Assembly (NCBI RefSeq): GCF_001665625.1
Contig: NZ_LZSY01000205.1
Location: forward strand, 1 to 64,000
DNA: 64,000 nucleotides
Reading direction: 5' to 3'
Origin: Mycolicibacterium peregrinum
GTDB lineage: Bacteria > Actinomycetota > Actinomycetes > Mycobacteriales > Mycobacteriaceae
Below the pieces are notes generated by a model. That model saw only the letters and a list, made by a program, of their open reading frames with translations. It made no database searches and was not told the DNA's origin. Shown here in pieces: positions 1 through 8,585 of this stretch. A program made the translations under genes and the position numbers. Numbering within the stretch: position 1 is the stretch's first letter; each line of letters opens with the position of its first letter.

Positions 1-1
1 G

Positions 2-460
2 ACCCAGGCCGGACGCCCGACCGCCACGCCCACCCTCGAGTTCGACGCGGCCGCCCCAAAGCACGACGTCATGGACTTCGGCGACAAGTTCGACCTACGC
101 ACCATGCCCAGCGACACCTCAGAATTCGCGGTGTCGCCGTTCTGGATCCGCAGCCAGGTCGAGATCGAGGACGATCCGCTGATCCGGGCCTGCACACTGA
201 CCTTCATGTCCGATCTCGGTCCGGTCCCCTCGGCGCTCCCGCCGACGGTCCCGCTGCGGTCCGATCTCGGCTTCGCCGCCAGCCTGGACCACTCGATCTG
301 GTTCCATCGCCCGTTCCTGCCCTGCGGCTGGCACCGATATGAATTGCAGTCGGCGAACCACAACGATTCGCGTGGCCTGGCCCGCGGCTCGCTGTACGAC
401 GCGGCCGGCGCACTGATCGCCAGCATCAGCCAGGAAGCGCTCTGGCGGATTCCGGTCTAG
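2..460 (+). CDS. Acyl-CoA thioesterase (TesB-like), C-terminal part
   Basis: The gene enters from the left edge, so its N-terminus and start are outside the window; about 152 residues are visible. The frame is open from base 2 to the TAG ending at 460. The segment SLDHSIWFHRPF followed by RGLARGSLYD and a closing SQEALWRIPV tail is typical of the second hot-dog domain of TesB-type thioesterases, which hydrolyse acyl-CoA to free fatty acid and CoA in the cytoplasm. It has no visible operon partner; the next gene starts 40 bases on. The family call rests on these motifs only. Confidence 0.75.
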   Translation, partial: TQAGRPTATPTLEFDAAAPKHDVMDFGDKFDLRTMPSDTSEFAVSPFWIRSQVEIEDDPLIRACTLTFMSDLGPVPSALPPTVPLRSDLGFAASLDHSIWFHRPFLPCGWHRYELQSANHNDSRGLARGSLYDAAGALIASISQEALWRIPV

Positions 461-500
461 CTCGACGTTTGTCACCGCCGCATGGCGGGCAACCGGTGGC

Positions 501-1163
501 ATGAAGATCTCCGATGTCGCGTCCTGGCCGGTCGAGATCGGTGCCGCGATGCGGCACCGGCGGCTGTTCCACCCGAACGGAGTGCTGGCGCGAGGCCATC
601 TGGAGCGCACCGCGCCCGCAGGCCGGGGCCTGCCGCTCTACTCGTGCGATGTGGTGGGCAGGTTGTCGAAAGGGATCGGGACCCCGGATTCGGTGCCGGA
701 CATCGCCGGCCTGGCGTGGCGGATGCCACCGCAGCTGTCGGGCACACCGTGGGATGTGCTGTTGGCCTCCACACTGGCCGGCAATCGTTTTGTCTTGTGG
801 CCGGCCAATTCCTGGGCAGGGATCACGTTCTCGAGTGTGATGCCGTTGAGATTCGAGGGCGCGCTGTGGTGGCTGCGAGCCCGCCTCACCACCGACTTCG
901 ATGGCGCCGGGCTTTCGCTCGGCAGCGTGGACCAGCAATTGGAACGCGGTGGGGTCGAGTTCGACATCGAGCAGTCCCCCGCCGCCGGCGAATTCGAGCC
1001 CGTCGCCCGACTGTCACTGTGCGAGAAGCTGCCCCACGGCCGTGACGTGTCGTTCGATCCTGCTTTGCACGAGGCCGACGGGGTTCGCCTGGTGCCCACG
1101 TGGCTGGCCGACATCCGCCGCAGCGCATATCACAGCAGTCGCGTCGGGCGCGATGCCGAGTAG
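501..1163 (+). CDS. Conserved mycobacterial protein, faintly catalase-like N-terminus
   Basis: A 220-residue soluble protein beginning MKISDVASWP, with no signal peptide or membrane segment. The early stretch RRLFHPNGVLARG resembles the heme-pocket entry segment of small catalase-like proteins, but no proximal Tyr motif was identified, so I do not claim an activity. It is read alone, between the thioesterase and a small gene on the other strand. It could be one of the mycobacterial proteins loosely annotated as phosphodiesterase. Coding status is well supported by the long frame and typical codon use; function is unknown. Confidence 0.6.
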   Translation: MKISDVASWPVEIGAAMRHRRLFHPNGVLARGHLERTAPAGRGLPLYSCDVVGRLSKGIGTPDSVPDIAGLAWRMPPQLSGTPWDVLLASTLAGNRFVLWPANSWAGITFSSVMPLRFEGALWWLRARLTTDFDGAGLSLGSVDQQLERGGVEFDIEQSPAAGEFEPVARLSLCEKLPHGRDVSFDPALHEADGVRLVPTWLADIRRSAYHSSRVGRDAE

Positions 1164-1166
1164 CGT

Positions 1167-1313
1167 TCAGTCGGGCGGTTCGTGCGTCGTGCTCTCACTG
1201 GTGTCGACATCCGGAGTGTCCTCCGGAACGTCCTTTGCCCGAGCGTGCTTGTCGCCCGCAGCACCGTTCTTCTCGCGGTGCTCTTCGTCGTAGATCCCTT
1301 TACCGGTTGGCAT
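1167..1313 (-). CDS. Small acidic conserved protein (48 aa)
   Basis: An ATG at 1313 opens a 48-codon frame that ends with TGA at 1167. The product begins MPTGKGIYDEEHREK and is almost wholly hydrophilic, rich in D, E, K and T, with no hydrophobic core, so it is probably intrinsically disordered. The MPTGKGIYD start recurs, from memory, in small uncharacterised mycobacterial proteins. It fills the gap between the upstream gene's stop and the YqeY gene exactly, which supports it being real. Function unknown. Confidence 0.6.
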   Translation of the reverse strand: MPTGKGIYDEEHREKNGAAGDKHARAKDVPEDTPDVDTSESTTHEPPD

Positions 1314-1358
1314 GCGCTTGAGATACCCGCCACCGTGGGTTTCAACGCACGCCGAGCG

Positions 1359-1823
1359 CTACAGCCGCGCCTTGACCGCCGCCGACAACCGCGCACCGTC
1401 GGCCTTGCCCGCGGCAATTGCCGTCGCGGCCTTCATCACCTGACCCATCTGGCGCATGCCGGGCCGTTCCCCGGTCTGCTCGGCGACCTGTGCGATGGCG
1501 GTGTCGGCGACGTCGGCCAGTTCGGCGTCGGTCAACGGGGTGGGCAGGTACTCATCGATCACCCGGGCCTCGGCATGCTCGTTGGCTGCCAACTCGCCCC
1601 GGCCGTTCTGGGTGTAGATCTCGGCGGCCTCGCCGCGCTTCTTCGATTCGCGGGCCAGCACCGCGATCACCTCGGCGTCGGACAGTTCCCGGGCCTGCTT
1701 ACCCGAGACCTCTTCGCTCTGGATCGCCGCCAGCATCATGCGCAGGGTGGCGGTGCGCAGCTTGTCCTGCGACTTCATCGCGCCGGTCAGATCCGCGCGC
1801 AGCTTGTCCTTGAGCTCGGCCAT
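1359..1823 (-). CDS. GatB/YqeY domain protein
   Basis: A 154-residue protein of the YqeY family, which shares the tRNA-binding C-terminal domain of GatB. Visible hallmarks are the MAELKDKLRADLTGAMKSQD start, the helix with RTATLRMMLAAI, the central SDAEVIAVLARESKKR segment, the RVIDEYLP motif and the MGQVMKAA segment near the end. Length matches the family (about 150 residues). The role is unsettled, probably linked to tRNA-dependent amidation or tRNA binding. From memory it corresponds to Rv3688c, placing the start of a conserved mycobacterial block here. It lies 19 bases downstream of the SIMPL gene on the same strand, so the two may be co-transcribed. Confidence 0.9.
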   Translation of the reverse strand: MAELKDKLRADLTGAMKSQDKLRTATLRMMLAAIQSEEVSGKQARELSDAEVIAVLARESKKRGEAAEIYTQNGRGELAANEHAEARVIDEYLPTPLTDAELADVADTAIAQVAEQTGERPGMRQMGQVMKAATAIAAGKADGARLSAAVKARL

Positions 1824-1842
1824 AGCGTCAACCTAGCCGCGA

Positions 1843-2514
1843 TCAGTCGTCGCCCGCCACGAATTTCGCGTCGACCGCGACCGAGACCTCGATATCGGCG
1901 GGTGCGAACTCGATTTCAGGCGCCGCGCCGCTGCGCACTGCCATGGCACGCATCATCGGCGGGGACGACGAATCGTCGGGCGGCCGGCACACCATCCCGG
2001 CGTCGCCGATCGCCACCGGCCGGACCGGACCGAGGGCCAGCGCATCGGAGTAGCGCTGGGCCTTGGTGATGGCGTCCTGCACGGCCCGGGTGTGGACCTG
2101 GGTGACGAGCTCCTCGCGATGTTCGGCTGTCAGTGCCCATTCGATCCGCGACAACGAAAAGCCGCCGGTGTCGGTGACATGACCGCCGACCCATCGCGAC
2201 AGCGCGGTGAAATCGCTGAACTTGACCTGGATGTCGACACTTGCGTGGTGCACGAGGGGCAGTTGCTTGCCCTCGTTGTTCCAGGGGCGGTTGGCCCAGG
2301 TGCGCACCTGGCCGGTGGACCACCAGGTGACCGGGCCGGTGTCGGGCTTGTACAGCGGGGTGATCGAGGATTTCACCGTGTCCAGGTCGCGCACCACGCG
2401 CTCGTACGCCGGTTCGATTGCCGGGCCCTCGTAACCGAGCGTGGCATGGACCGTCGCACGTTCCGGCTGCCGAAATGCGGAAAAAGACCCACGCACGATG
2501 ATCTCGGTCGGCAT
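1843..2514 (-). CDS. SIMPL-domain (DUF541) protein
   Basis: A 223-residue protein. Its start MPTEIIVRGSFSAFRQPERATVHATLGYEG and the later segments ITKAQRYSDALAL and FAPADIEVSVAVDAKF fit the SIMPL (DUF541) fold, which is built from beta-alpha repeats. No signal peptide is visible, so it may be cytoplasmic, unlike many secreted SIMPL proteins. It is divergent from the membrane-protein gene at 2554, leaving a 39-base intergenic region that must hold both promoters. The biochemical role of this family is poorly defined. Confidence 0.8.
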   Translation of the reverse strand: MPTEIIVRGSFSAFRQPERATVHATLGYEGPAIEPAYERVVRDLDTVKSSITPLYKPDTGPVTWWSTGQVRTWANRPWNNEGKQLPLVHHASVDIQVKFSDFTALSRWVGGHVTDTGGFSLSRIEWALTAEHREELVTQVHTRAVQDAITKAQRYSDALALGPVRPVAIGDAGMVCRPPDDSSSPPMMRAMAVRSGAAPEIEFAPADIEVSVAVDAKFVAGDD

Positions 2515-2553
2515 GGGTCCACCGTAGTTGCTGACGGGAACTACGGTGAGAGG

Positions 2554-3525
2554 ATGACGAGCGGTCGGCCATATGCGGGGAGTGTCATCCCGCTTCGCCC
2601 GTTGAGCCTGACCGACATTTTCAACGGCTCCCTCGCCTACGTCCGCACCAATCCGAAGGCGACGCTGGGTCTGGCCACCGTGGTCGTTCTCGCGTCGCAG
2701 ATCGTCACGCTCGCGCTGCAGATCGGGCCGCTGTCCGCCCTCGGCGAATTCGACCCCACACTGCAGGGTGAGACCCCGTCGTCCGGGACCATCGCGGTGT
2801 TCGCGATCGGGGCGTTCGTCGGCATCGTCGTCACGACGCTGGCCTCGCTTCTGCTCAGCGGCATGCTCACGGTGGTGATCGGCCGCGCGGTGTTCGGCGG
2901 CCGTATCACCATCGGCGAGGCCTGGCGGCGGCTGCGCGGACGATTACCGGCGCTGATCGGGTTGACGGTGCTGCAGGCGGTGGCCCTGGTCGTGATCGTC
3001 GGGATCGTCGCGGTCGTGATCGTCGGAGCCGATGCGCTGGGCGGCGGACTGGCCGCGTTCGCCATCGGTATGCCGCTCGTCCTGCTCACGTTGCTCGGTG
3101 TGCTCTACGTATCGACGGTGCTGCTGTTCGCCCCCGCGGTGATCGTGCTGGAGCACCTTGGCATCGTCGATGCGGTCAAGCGGTCATTCACGTTGGTGAA
3201 CAAGGACTTCTGGCGGGTGTTCGGCATCTGGGTGCTGGCCACCATCGTGGCCGCGGTGATGGCCTGGGGGGTGGGTGCGCCGTTCAACGTGGCGGGACAG
3301 ATCATGACGATGGTCGCCGAGGGCCCGACGGTGCCTGCGCTGATCCTCACTGCGGTCGGTGGAGCGATCGGGCAGATCGTCACCGCACCGTTCAGCGCGG
3401 GCGTGGTGGTGCTGCTCTACGCCGACCGGCGGTTCCGGGCCGAGGCGTTCGACCTGATGCTGCAGACGGGCGCGGGTGCACCGGTGGAAACTACCGATCA
3501 ACTATGGCTGCCGCGGTACGTCTGA
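2554..3525 (+). CDS. Polytopic membrane protein (Rv3689-like)
   Basis: The chosen ATG at 2554 follows a GAGAGG-like ribosome site and gives 323 residues; a longer frame upstream overlaps the SIMPL gene and is unlikely. The protein has a short cytoplasmic N-terminus (LRPLSLTDIFNGSLAYVRTNP) and then about six hydrophobic segments, consistent with the glycerophosphoryl-diester-phosphodiesterase membrane-domain type. It is the first gene of the run that ends with the DUF58 protein; its stop is one base before the next start, so translation is probably coupled. A membrane scaffold role for the MoxR-DUF58 system is an inference from context. Confidence 0.75.
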   Translation: MTSGRPYAGSVIPLRPLSLTDIFNGSLAYVRTNPKATLGLATVVVLASQIVTLALQIGPLSALGEFDPTLQGETPSSGTIAVFAIGAFVGIVVTTLASLLLSGMLTVVIGRAVFGGRITIGEAWRRLRGRLPALIGLTVLQAVALVVIVGIVAVVIVGADALGGGLAAFAIGMPLVLLTLLGVLYVSTVLLFAPAVIVLEHLGIVDAVKRSFTLVNKDFWRVFGIWVLATIVAAVMAWGVGAPFNVAGQIMTMVAEGPTVPALILTAVGGAIGQIVTAPFSAGVVVLLYADRRFRAEAFDLMLQTGAGAPVETTDQLWLPRYV

Positions 3526-3526
3526 G

Positions 3527-4114
3527 GTGACGAGCATCGACATCGACCGTGACGCCGCGCACGACGCCGCGCAGAACGAGCTGACCAAGCCGATCTATCC
3601 GAGGGCTTCACCGACCGAGCAGATCGGTGACTGGATCAACGATCTGCTGTACCGGATCACCGCGGCGGGCTCGACGATCCCCGGTGGCTGGTTCACCATC
3701 TCGGTGCTGGCCATCCTGCTCGTGGCGGCCGTCGTCGTGGCGGTGCGGATCGCACGGCGCACCATGCGTACTGCGCGCAACGGTGACAACGCCCTGTTCG
3801 GCAGTCAGGAGCTCAGTGCCGCACAGCACCGTTCCATCGCCGAACAATATGCCACACAGGGTGATTGGTCGGCCGCGATTCGTCACCGGGTCCGCGCGCT
3901 GGCCCGCCACCTTGAGGAATCCGGAGTGCTCGACGCGGTCCCAGGCCGTACCGCGACCGAACTCGCCCGCGACGCCGCAGCGGCACTGCCGGCCAAGTCG
4001 ACCGGACTGTTCAGCGCGGCAAGCACATTCAACGACGTCACCTACGGCGAGCACCCGGGTACCGAGGCGGCCTACCGGGAGATCGCGGCGCTCGACGAGG
4101 CCGGGGTGCCGTGA
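3527..4114 (+). CDS. DUF4129 membrane protein
   Basis: Starts at GTG 3527, one base past the previous stop, giving 195 residues. One transmembrane helix lies near residues 49-72 (FTISVLAILLVAAVVVAVRIA), followed by a cytoplasmic DUF4129 domain with EQYATQGDWSAAIRHRVRALARHLEE and the PGRTATELARDAA segment. DUF4129 proteins are regular partners of MoxR, DUF58 and transglutaminase-like proteins. The stop overlaps the next gene's GTG, which indicates translational coupling. It corresponds, from memory, to Rv3690. Confidence 0.85.
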   Translation: MTSIDIDRDAAHDAAQNELTKPIYPRASPTEQIGDWINDLLYRITAAGSTIPGGWFTISVLAILLVAAVVVAVRIARRTMRTARNGDNALFGSQELSAAQHRSIAEQYATQGDWSAAIRHRVRALARHLEESGVLDAVPGRTATELARDAAAALPAKSTGLFSAASTFNDVTYGEHPGTEAAYREIAALDEAGVP

Positions 4115-5238
4115 GCGCCGATTCGATCAGACACCGTTTCCAGACGGCACGCTGGGTACTGCTGGCACTCGCCGTGATCGTCGCGGTTTCCGTCGTGACG
4201 GTGTACCTGACCGCACCGCGCCCGGGTGGCGCGCTGGATCCCGAGTCGACGTCGCCCGAGGGAACGCACGCGTTGGTCAGTCTGCTGCGGGACCACGGTG
4301 TCGAGGTGATCACCGCGACCGATGTCGGCCAGGTGCAGCAGGCCGCCCGGCCCGGCACCCTGCTGGTGGTGGCACAGACGATGTATCTGTCCGGCGACAA
4401 GACCGTCGACCGGCTCGCCGATACCCCCGGCGACCTTCTGTTGGTCGCGCCGTCCGGACTCGTTCGGGAGAAGCTGGCACCTCAGGTCCGGCTCGGCAAA
4501 CCGACGGAGTTCGGCGGCCGCGAGCCGGATTGTGAACTGCCCGAGGCGAACCGAGCCGGTGCCGTCCAGCTGGGCACCACCGACACCTACGTCGCCGCCG
4601 ACAGTTCGCCGCTGACGTCGTGCTACGACGGCGCGCTGGTCCGCTACCACGACGGGACGCGCACCGTCACGGTCGTCGGCGCCGGCTCCTTCATGACCAA
4701 CGCGCGCCTGCTCAAGGAGGGCAACGCGGCACTGGCGATGAATCTGGCCGGTGCCGCACCGCGGGTGATCTGGTATGCACCACAGCATTTCGAGGCCGAG
4801 TCGACTGGTGACGGCACGCTGTCGGATCTGATGCCGCCGCAGATCCGGTGGATCGTCCTGCAGCTGTGCCTGGTGGTGGCCCTGCTCGCGGTGGCGCAGG
4901 GACGGCGCCTCGGTCCGCTGGTCGCCGAAATCCTGCCCGTGGTGGTCCGCGCGTCGGAGACCGTCGAGGGGCGTGGCCGGTTGTACCGCTCCCGCCGGGC
5001 TCGCGACCGGGCCGCCGACGCCTTGCGCGCGGCCGCACTGGGCCGGATGTTGCCCAGGCTCGGCCTGAACTCGTCGGCGGCACCACAGGCGGTGGCCGCC
5101 GCTGTCGCCGCGCGGTGCGGCACCGCCTCGAACTCGGTCGGACACATCCTGTTCGGCCCACCGCCTGCGACCGACGCCGAACTCGTCCACCTCGCACACC
5201 AACTCGACGACATCGAAAGGCAGGTCGCGCAGTCGTGA
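4111..5238 (+). CDS. DUF4350 membrane protein
   Basis: A 375-residue protein starting at GTG 4111, overlapping the previous stop by four bases. It has an N-terminal membrane helix (WVLLALAVIVAVSVVTVYLTA) and then a DUF4350 domain with the typical segment ESTSPEGTHALVSLLRDHGVEV. A second hydrophobic helix lies near residues 245-270 (WIVLQLCLVVALLAVAQGRRLGPL), and the C-terminus contains YRSRRARDRAADALRAAALGRM. The domain resembles glutamine-amidotransferase-like folds seen in these operons. It sits between DUF4129 and MoxR and very likely belongs to the same membrane complex; its biochemical role is unknown. Confidence 0.85.
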   Translation: MSADSIRHRFQTARWVLLALAVIVAVSVVTVYLTAPRPGGALDPESTSPEGTHALVSLLRDHGVEVITATDVGQVQQAARPGTLLVVAQTMYLSGDKTVDRLADTPGDLLLVAPSGLVREKLAPQVRLGKPTEFGGREPDCELPEANRAGAVQLGTTDTYVAADSSPLTSCYDGALVRYHDGTRTVTVVGAGSFMTNARLLKEGNAALAMNLAGAAPRVIWYAPQHFEAESTGDGTLSDLMPPQIRWIVLQLCLVVALLAVAQGRRLGPLVAEILPVVVRASETVEGRGRLYRSRRARDRAADALRAAALGRMLPRLGLNSSAAPQAVAAAVAARCGTASNSVGHILFGPPPATDAELVHLAHQLDDIERQVAQS

Positions 5239-6209
5239 CTCAGCCCCATCCAGAGAATGCCGGCTCCGATTCGGCCCGTGACGCCCTGCTGGCCCTGCGC
5301 AACGAGATCGCCAAGGTGGTGGTCGGGCAGGATGCGGTGATCAGCGGGCTGGTGGTAGCGCTGCTGTGTCGCGGGCACGTGCTGCTCGAAGGCGTGCCGG
5401 GGGTGGCCAAGACCCTGCTGGTGCGCACCCTGGCGGCGGCCCTGCAGTTGGAGTTCAAGCGCGTGCAGTTCACGCCGGACCTGATGCCCGGCGACGTCAC
5501 CGGCTCGCTGGTGTACGACGCGCGCACCGCCGAGTTCGAGTTCCGCGCCGGTCCCGTGTTCACCAACCTGCTGCTGGCCGATGAGATCAACCGGACGCCA
5601 CCGAAAACCCAGGCGGCCCTTCTGGAAGCCATGGAGGAGCGTCAGGTCAGCGTCGACGGCATGCCTCGACCGCTGCCCGACCCGTTCATCGTGGCAGCCA
5701 CCCAGAACCCGATCGAGTACGAGGGCACGTATCAGCTGCCCGAGGCTCAGTTGGACCGCTTCCTGCTCAAACTCACCGTGCCGCTGCCGCCGCGGGATCA
5801 GGAGATCGCGATCCTGAGCCGGCATGCGCAGGGCTTCGACCCGCGTGACCTGTCAGCCGTGCAGCCGGTGGCCGGCGCGGCCGAGCTTGCCGCCGGGCGC
5901 GACGCGGTGCGTCGGGTCCTGGCCGGCGACGAGGTGCTCGGTTACATCGTCGACATCGTCGGGGCCACCCGGCATTCCCCGTCCCTGCAGCTCGGTGTGT
6001 CACCGCGCGGCGCGACCGCGCTGCTGGCCACGTCGCGATCCTGGGCCTGGCTGTCGGGCCGCAACTACGTGACTCCCGACGACGTCAAGGCGATGGCCCG
6101 TTCGACGCTTCGCCACCGGGTGGCGCTGCGTCCCGAGGCCGAGTTGGAAGGCGCCACCTCTGACGGAGTACTGGACGGCATCCTGGCCGCCGTCCCGGTG
6201 CCGCGCTGA
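5235..6209 (+). CDS. moxR: MoxR-family AAA+ ATPase
   Basis: Starts at GTG 5235, overlapping the previous stop by four bases; 324 residues. It has Walker A GVPGVAKT near residue 52, Walker B LLADEINR, the KTQAALLEAMEERQV helix and the sensor region VAATQNPIEYEGTYQLPEAQLDRF, all diagnostic of MoxR ATPases. MoxR proteins act as chaperones that insert cofactors or assemble complexes with partner VWA or DUF58 proteins. It corresponds, from memory, to M. tuberculosis moxR2 (Rv3692). The next gene begins inside its stop codon, so MoxR and DUF58 are tightly coupled. Confidence 0.93.
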   Translation: MTQPHPENAGSDSARDALLALRNEIAKVVVGQDAVISGLVVALLCRGHVLLEGVPGVAKTLLVRTLAAALQLEFKRVQFTPDLMPGDVTGSLVYDARTAEFEFRAGPVFTNLLLADEINRTPPKTQAALLEAMEERQVSVDGMPRPLPDPFIVAATQNPIEYEGTYQLPEAQLDRFLLKLTVPLPPRDQEIAILSRHAQGFDPRDLSAVQPVAGAAELAAGRDAVRRVLAGDEVLGYIVDIVGATRHSPSLQLGVSPRGATALLATSRSWAWLSGRNYVTPDDVKAMARSTLRHRVALRPEAELEGATSDGVLDGILAAVPVPR

Positions 6210-7531
6210 TGGTTCTCACCGGCCGCGCCGGTCTGGTGGCACTGGTATGCGTGCTGCCGATCGCGTTGGCCCCTTGGCCGGCAACGGCTTTCGCTACACT
6301 GGCGGCGTTGCTGGCGGCAGCGGTGGTCGCAGATGTCGCACTGGCCGGTCGCATCGGCAGCCTGCAGGTCACCCGCAGCGGCGAGTCCACCGCACGGCTG
6401 GGCCAGAGCGTCGAGGCCGGGCTCACCGTGCACAACACCGGACGGCGGACGGTCCGCGGCGCCGTCCGCGATGCCTGGCCGCCCAGCGCGTCGGCACAAC
6501 CGCGCACCCACCAGGTGAATATCGGTGCGGGACAAGCGGTTTCCCTGACCACTCGATTGCACCCGGTGCGCCGCGGCGACCAGCGCTGCGAGCTGCTCAC
6601 GGTGCGGTCGGTCGGGCCACTGGGACTCGCCGGACGCCAACGCTCGCAACGGCTACCCGGACAGGTACGGGTCCTGCCGCCGTTCCTGTCACGCAAGCAT
6701 CTTCCGTCCCGGCTGGCCAGGCTGCGGCAGTTGGACGGTGCGATCCCCGTGCTGATCCGCGGTCAGGGCACCGAATTCGACTCGCTGCGTGAGTATGTGG
6801 TCGGCGACGACGTCCGCTCGATCGACTGGCGCGCCACTGCCCGGCGCGCCGACGTCGTGGTGCGTACATGGCGTCCGGAGCGCGACCGGCGCGTGGTGAT
6901 CGTGCTCGACACCGGCCGTACCTCGGCGGGCCGGGTCGGGGTGGACCCGACCGCGCTGGATCCGGGCGGGTGGCCGCGACTGGACTGGTCGATGGACGCC
7001 GCACTGCTGCTGGCGGCGCTGGCTGCCCGCGCCGGAGATCACGTCGACTTCCTGGCCATCGACCGGGTGACACGTGCCGGGGTGTGGGGCGCCTCGCGCA
7101 CCGAACTATTGGCCGCGCTGGTCGCGGCGATGGCGCCCCTGCAGCCCGCACTGGTGGAATCCGATGCGACGGCGATGGTTTCGGCGGTGTCGCGGCGGGT
7201 GCGGGGCCGGGCCCTGGTGGTGCTGCTGACCGATCTCAACGCCTCGGCGCTCGACGAGGGGTTGATGACGGTGCTGCCGCTACTGTCGTCGCGACATCAG
7301 GTCCTGCTGGCTGCGGTGTCCGATCCGCGGGTGGACCAGTTGGCGGCGGGTCGGTCCGACGCCGCGCAGGTCTATGACGCGGCGGCCGCCGAACGGGCCC
7401 GAAACGACCGCCGGGCCATCGCGTCGCGGCTGCGCGGCCACGGGGTCGACGTGGTCGATGCCCGGCCCGAGGACCTGGCGCCGGCCCTGGCCGACCACTA
7501 TCTGGCGATGAAGGCTGCGGGCAAGCTCTAG
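6209..7531 (+). CDS. DUF58 (VWA-related) protein
   Basis: A 440-residue protein whose ATG overlaps the MoxR stop by one base. Two N-terminal membrane helices (LVALVCVLPIALAPW and AALLAAAVVADVAL) are followed by a DUF58 domain. Its hallmark is GQGTEFDSLREYVVGDDVRSIDWRATAR near residue 190, then RTWRPERDRRVVIVLDTGR, where the D of VLDTGR stands at the position of a VWA metal site. DUF58 proteins are the standard partner of MoxR. Length and order agree with Rv3693. It ends a five-gene same-strand operon that begins at 2554. Confidence 0.9.
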   Translation: MVLTGRAGLVALVCVLPIALAPWPATAFATLAALLAAAVVADVALAGRIGSLQVTRSGESTARLGQSVEAGLTVHNTGRRTVRGAVRDAWPPSASAQPRTHQVNIGAGQAVSLTTRLHPVRRGDQRCELLTVRSVGPLGLAGRQRSQRLPGQVRVLPPFLSRKHLPSRLARLRQLDGAIPVLIRGQGTEFDSLREYVVGDDVRSIDWRATARRADVVVRTWRPERDRRVVIVLDTGRTSAGRVGVDPTALDPGGWPRLDWSMDAALLLAALAARAGDHVDFLAIDRVTRAGVWGASRTELLAALVAAMAPLQPALVESDATAMVSAVSRRVRGRALVVLLTDLNASALDEGLMTVLPLLSSRHQVLLAAVSDPRVDQLAAGRSDAAQVYDAAAAERARNDRRAIASRLRGHGVDVVDARPEDLAPALADHYLAMKAAGKL

Positions 7532-7560
7532 CCCCCTGCGCGTCTGCTCGCCGGAAAAGT

Positions 7561-8553
7561 TCAGCCCGTGGGCAGCACGTCGGGCGCGTCCTCGAGGTCT
7601 CCACTCTCGCCCGCCCGGGCGGCCTTGCGGCCGAAATGGAACACGTAGCCGAGGAAGGCGAGTTCGGCGGCCACACCGATGCCGATCCGCATCCAGGTGG
7701 GCAACGGCGACGGTGTCACCAATGCCTCGATCAGACCGGATATCAACAGCACGACGGCCAGCCCGACCGCGGCCGCAACAACAGCCCGGCCCTGTTCGGC
7801 CAGCACCTGTGCGCGGGGTCGGTCGCCGGGAGCGATCACCGTCCAACCCAGCCGCATCCCCACCGCGGCGGCCAGGAATACCGCGGTCAACTCGAGCAGT
7901 CCGTGCGGGGTGATCAGGCCGAGGAAGAGATCTCCCTTGTCTGCGCTGAACATCAGTCCGGCGATCACACCGAGGTTCGCCGCGTTCTGGAACAGCACAT
8001 ACGGGATGGGCAGGCCGAGCAGGATCGCGAAGGCGATGCACTGCGCCGCCACCCAGGAGTTGTTCACCCACACCTGCAGGGCAAAGGACGCGGCGGGATG
8101 CTCGCTGTAATACGACGCGAAGTCGTGGTTCACCAATTCGTCGATCTCGCTGGGGGTTCCGATGGCTGCGTGCACATCCGGGTTGCCCGACACCCACAGC
8201 GCCAGGGCGACGGTCACGATGAAGAACGCCACTGCCGATCCCAGCCACCAGCGCCAGGCTCGGTAGGCCACCACGGGGAAGGACACGGTCCAGAACCGGA
8301 CGAACTCGCGCCAGAGCGGAGCGTGCGCACCTGTCACCGCGGCGCGTGCCCGGGCCACCAGCCCAGACAACCGGCCGACCAGAACGGAATCCTGCGAGGC
8401 CGAACGCACCATCGACAGGTGCGTCGAGACCCGCTGATAGAGGTCGACGAGCTCGTCCACCTCCGCACCGGTCAACCGTCGGCGTCGTTTTACCAACTGC
8501 TCCAACCGGTCCCAGGTGGGGCGATGGGCCACGACGAACGCATCGACATCCAC
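7561..8553 (-). CDS. SpoIIM (stage II sporulation protein M)-family membrane protein
   Basis: A 330-residue integral membrane protein starting MDVDAFVVAHRPTWDRLEQLVKRRRRLTGAEVDELVDLYQR, the normal opening of actinobacterial SpoIIM-family proteins. Several hydrophobic segments follow, including AVAFFIVTVALALWVS and LELTAVFLAAAVGMRLGW; the latter belongs to the characteristic HGLLELTAVFLAAA motif. It reads towards the DUF58 gene, with only 29 bases between the two stops. The Rv3694c position in M. tuberculosis is the same. In spore formers the family acts in membrane remodelling; in mycobacteria its job is unknown. Confidence 0.9.
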   Translation of the reverse strand: MDVDAFVVAHRPTWDRLEQLVKRRRRLTGAEVDELVDLYQRVSTHLSMVRSASQDSVLVGRLSGLVARARAAVTGAHAPLWREFVRFWTVSFPVVAYRAWRWWLGSAVAFFIVTVALALWVSGNPDVHAAIGTPSEIDELVNHDFASYYSEHPAASFALQVWVNNSWVAAQCIAFAILLGLPIPYVLFQNAANLGVIAGLMFSADKGDLFLGLITPHGLLELTAVFLAAAVGMRLGWTVIAPGDRPRAQVLAEQGRAVVAAAVGLAVVLLISGLIEALVTPSPLPTWMRIGIGVAAELAFLGYVFHFGRKAARAGESGDLEDAPDVLPTG

Positions 8554-8585
8554 GTGGCAAAGCGTAGTCGGTAGCGTGTGTCGGT

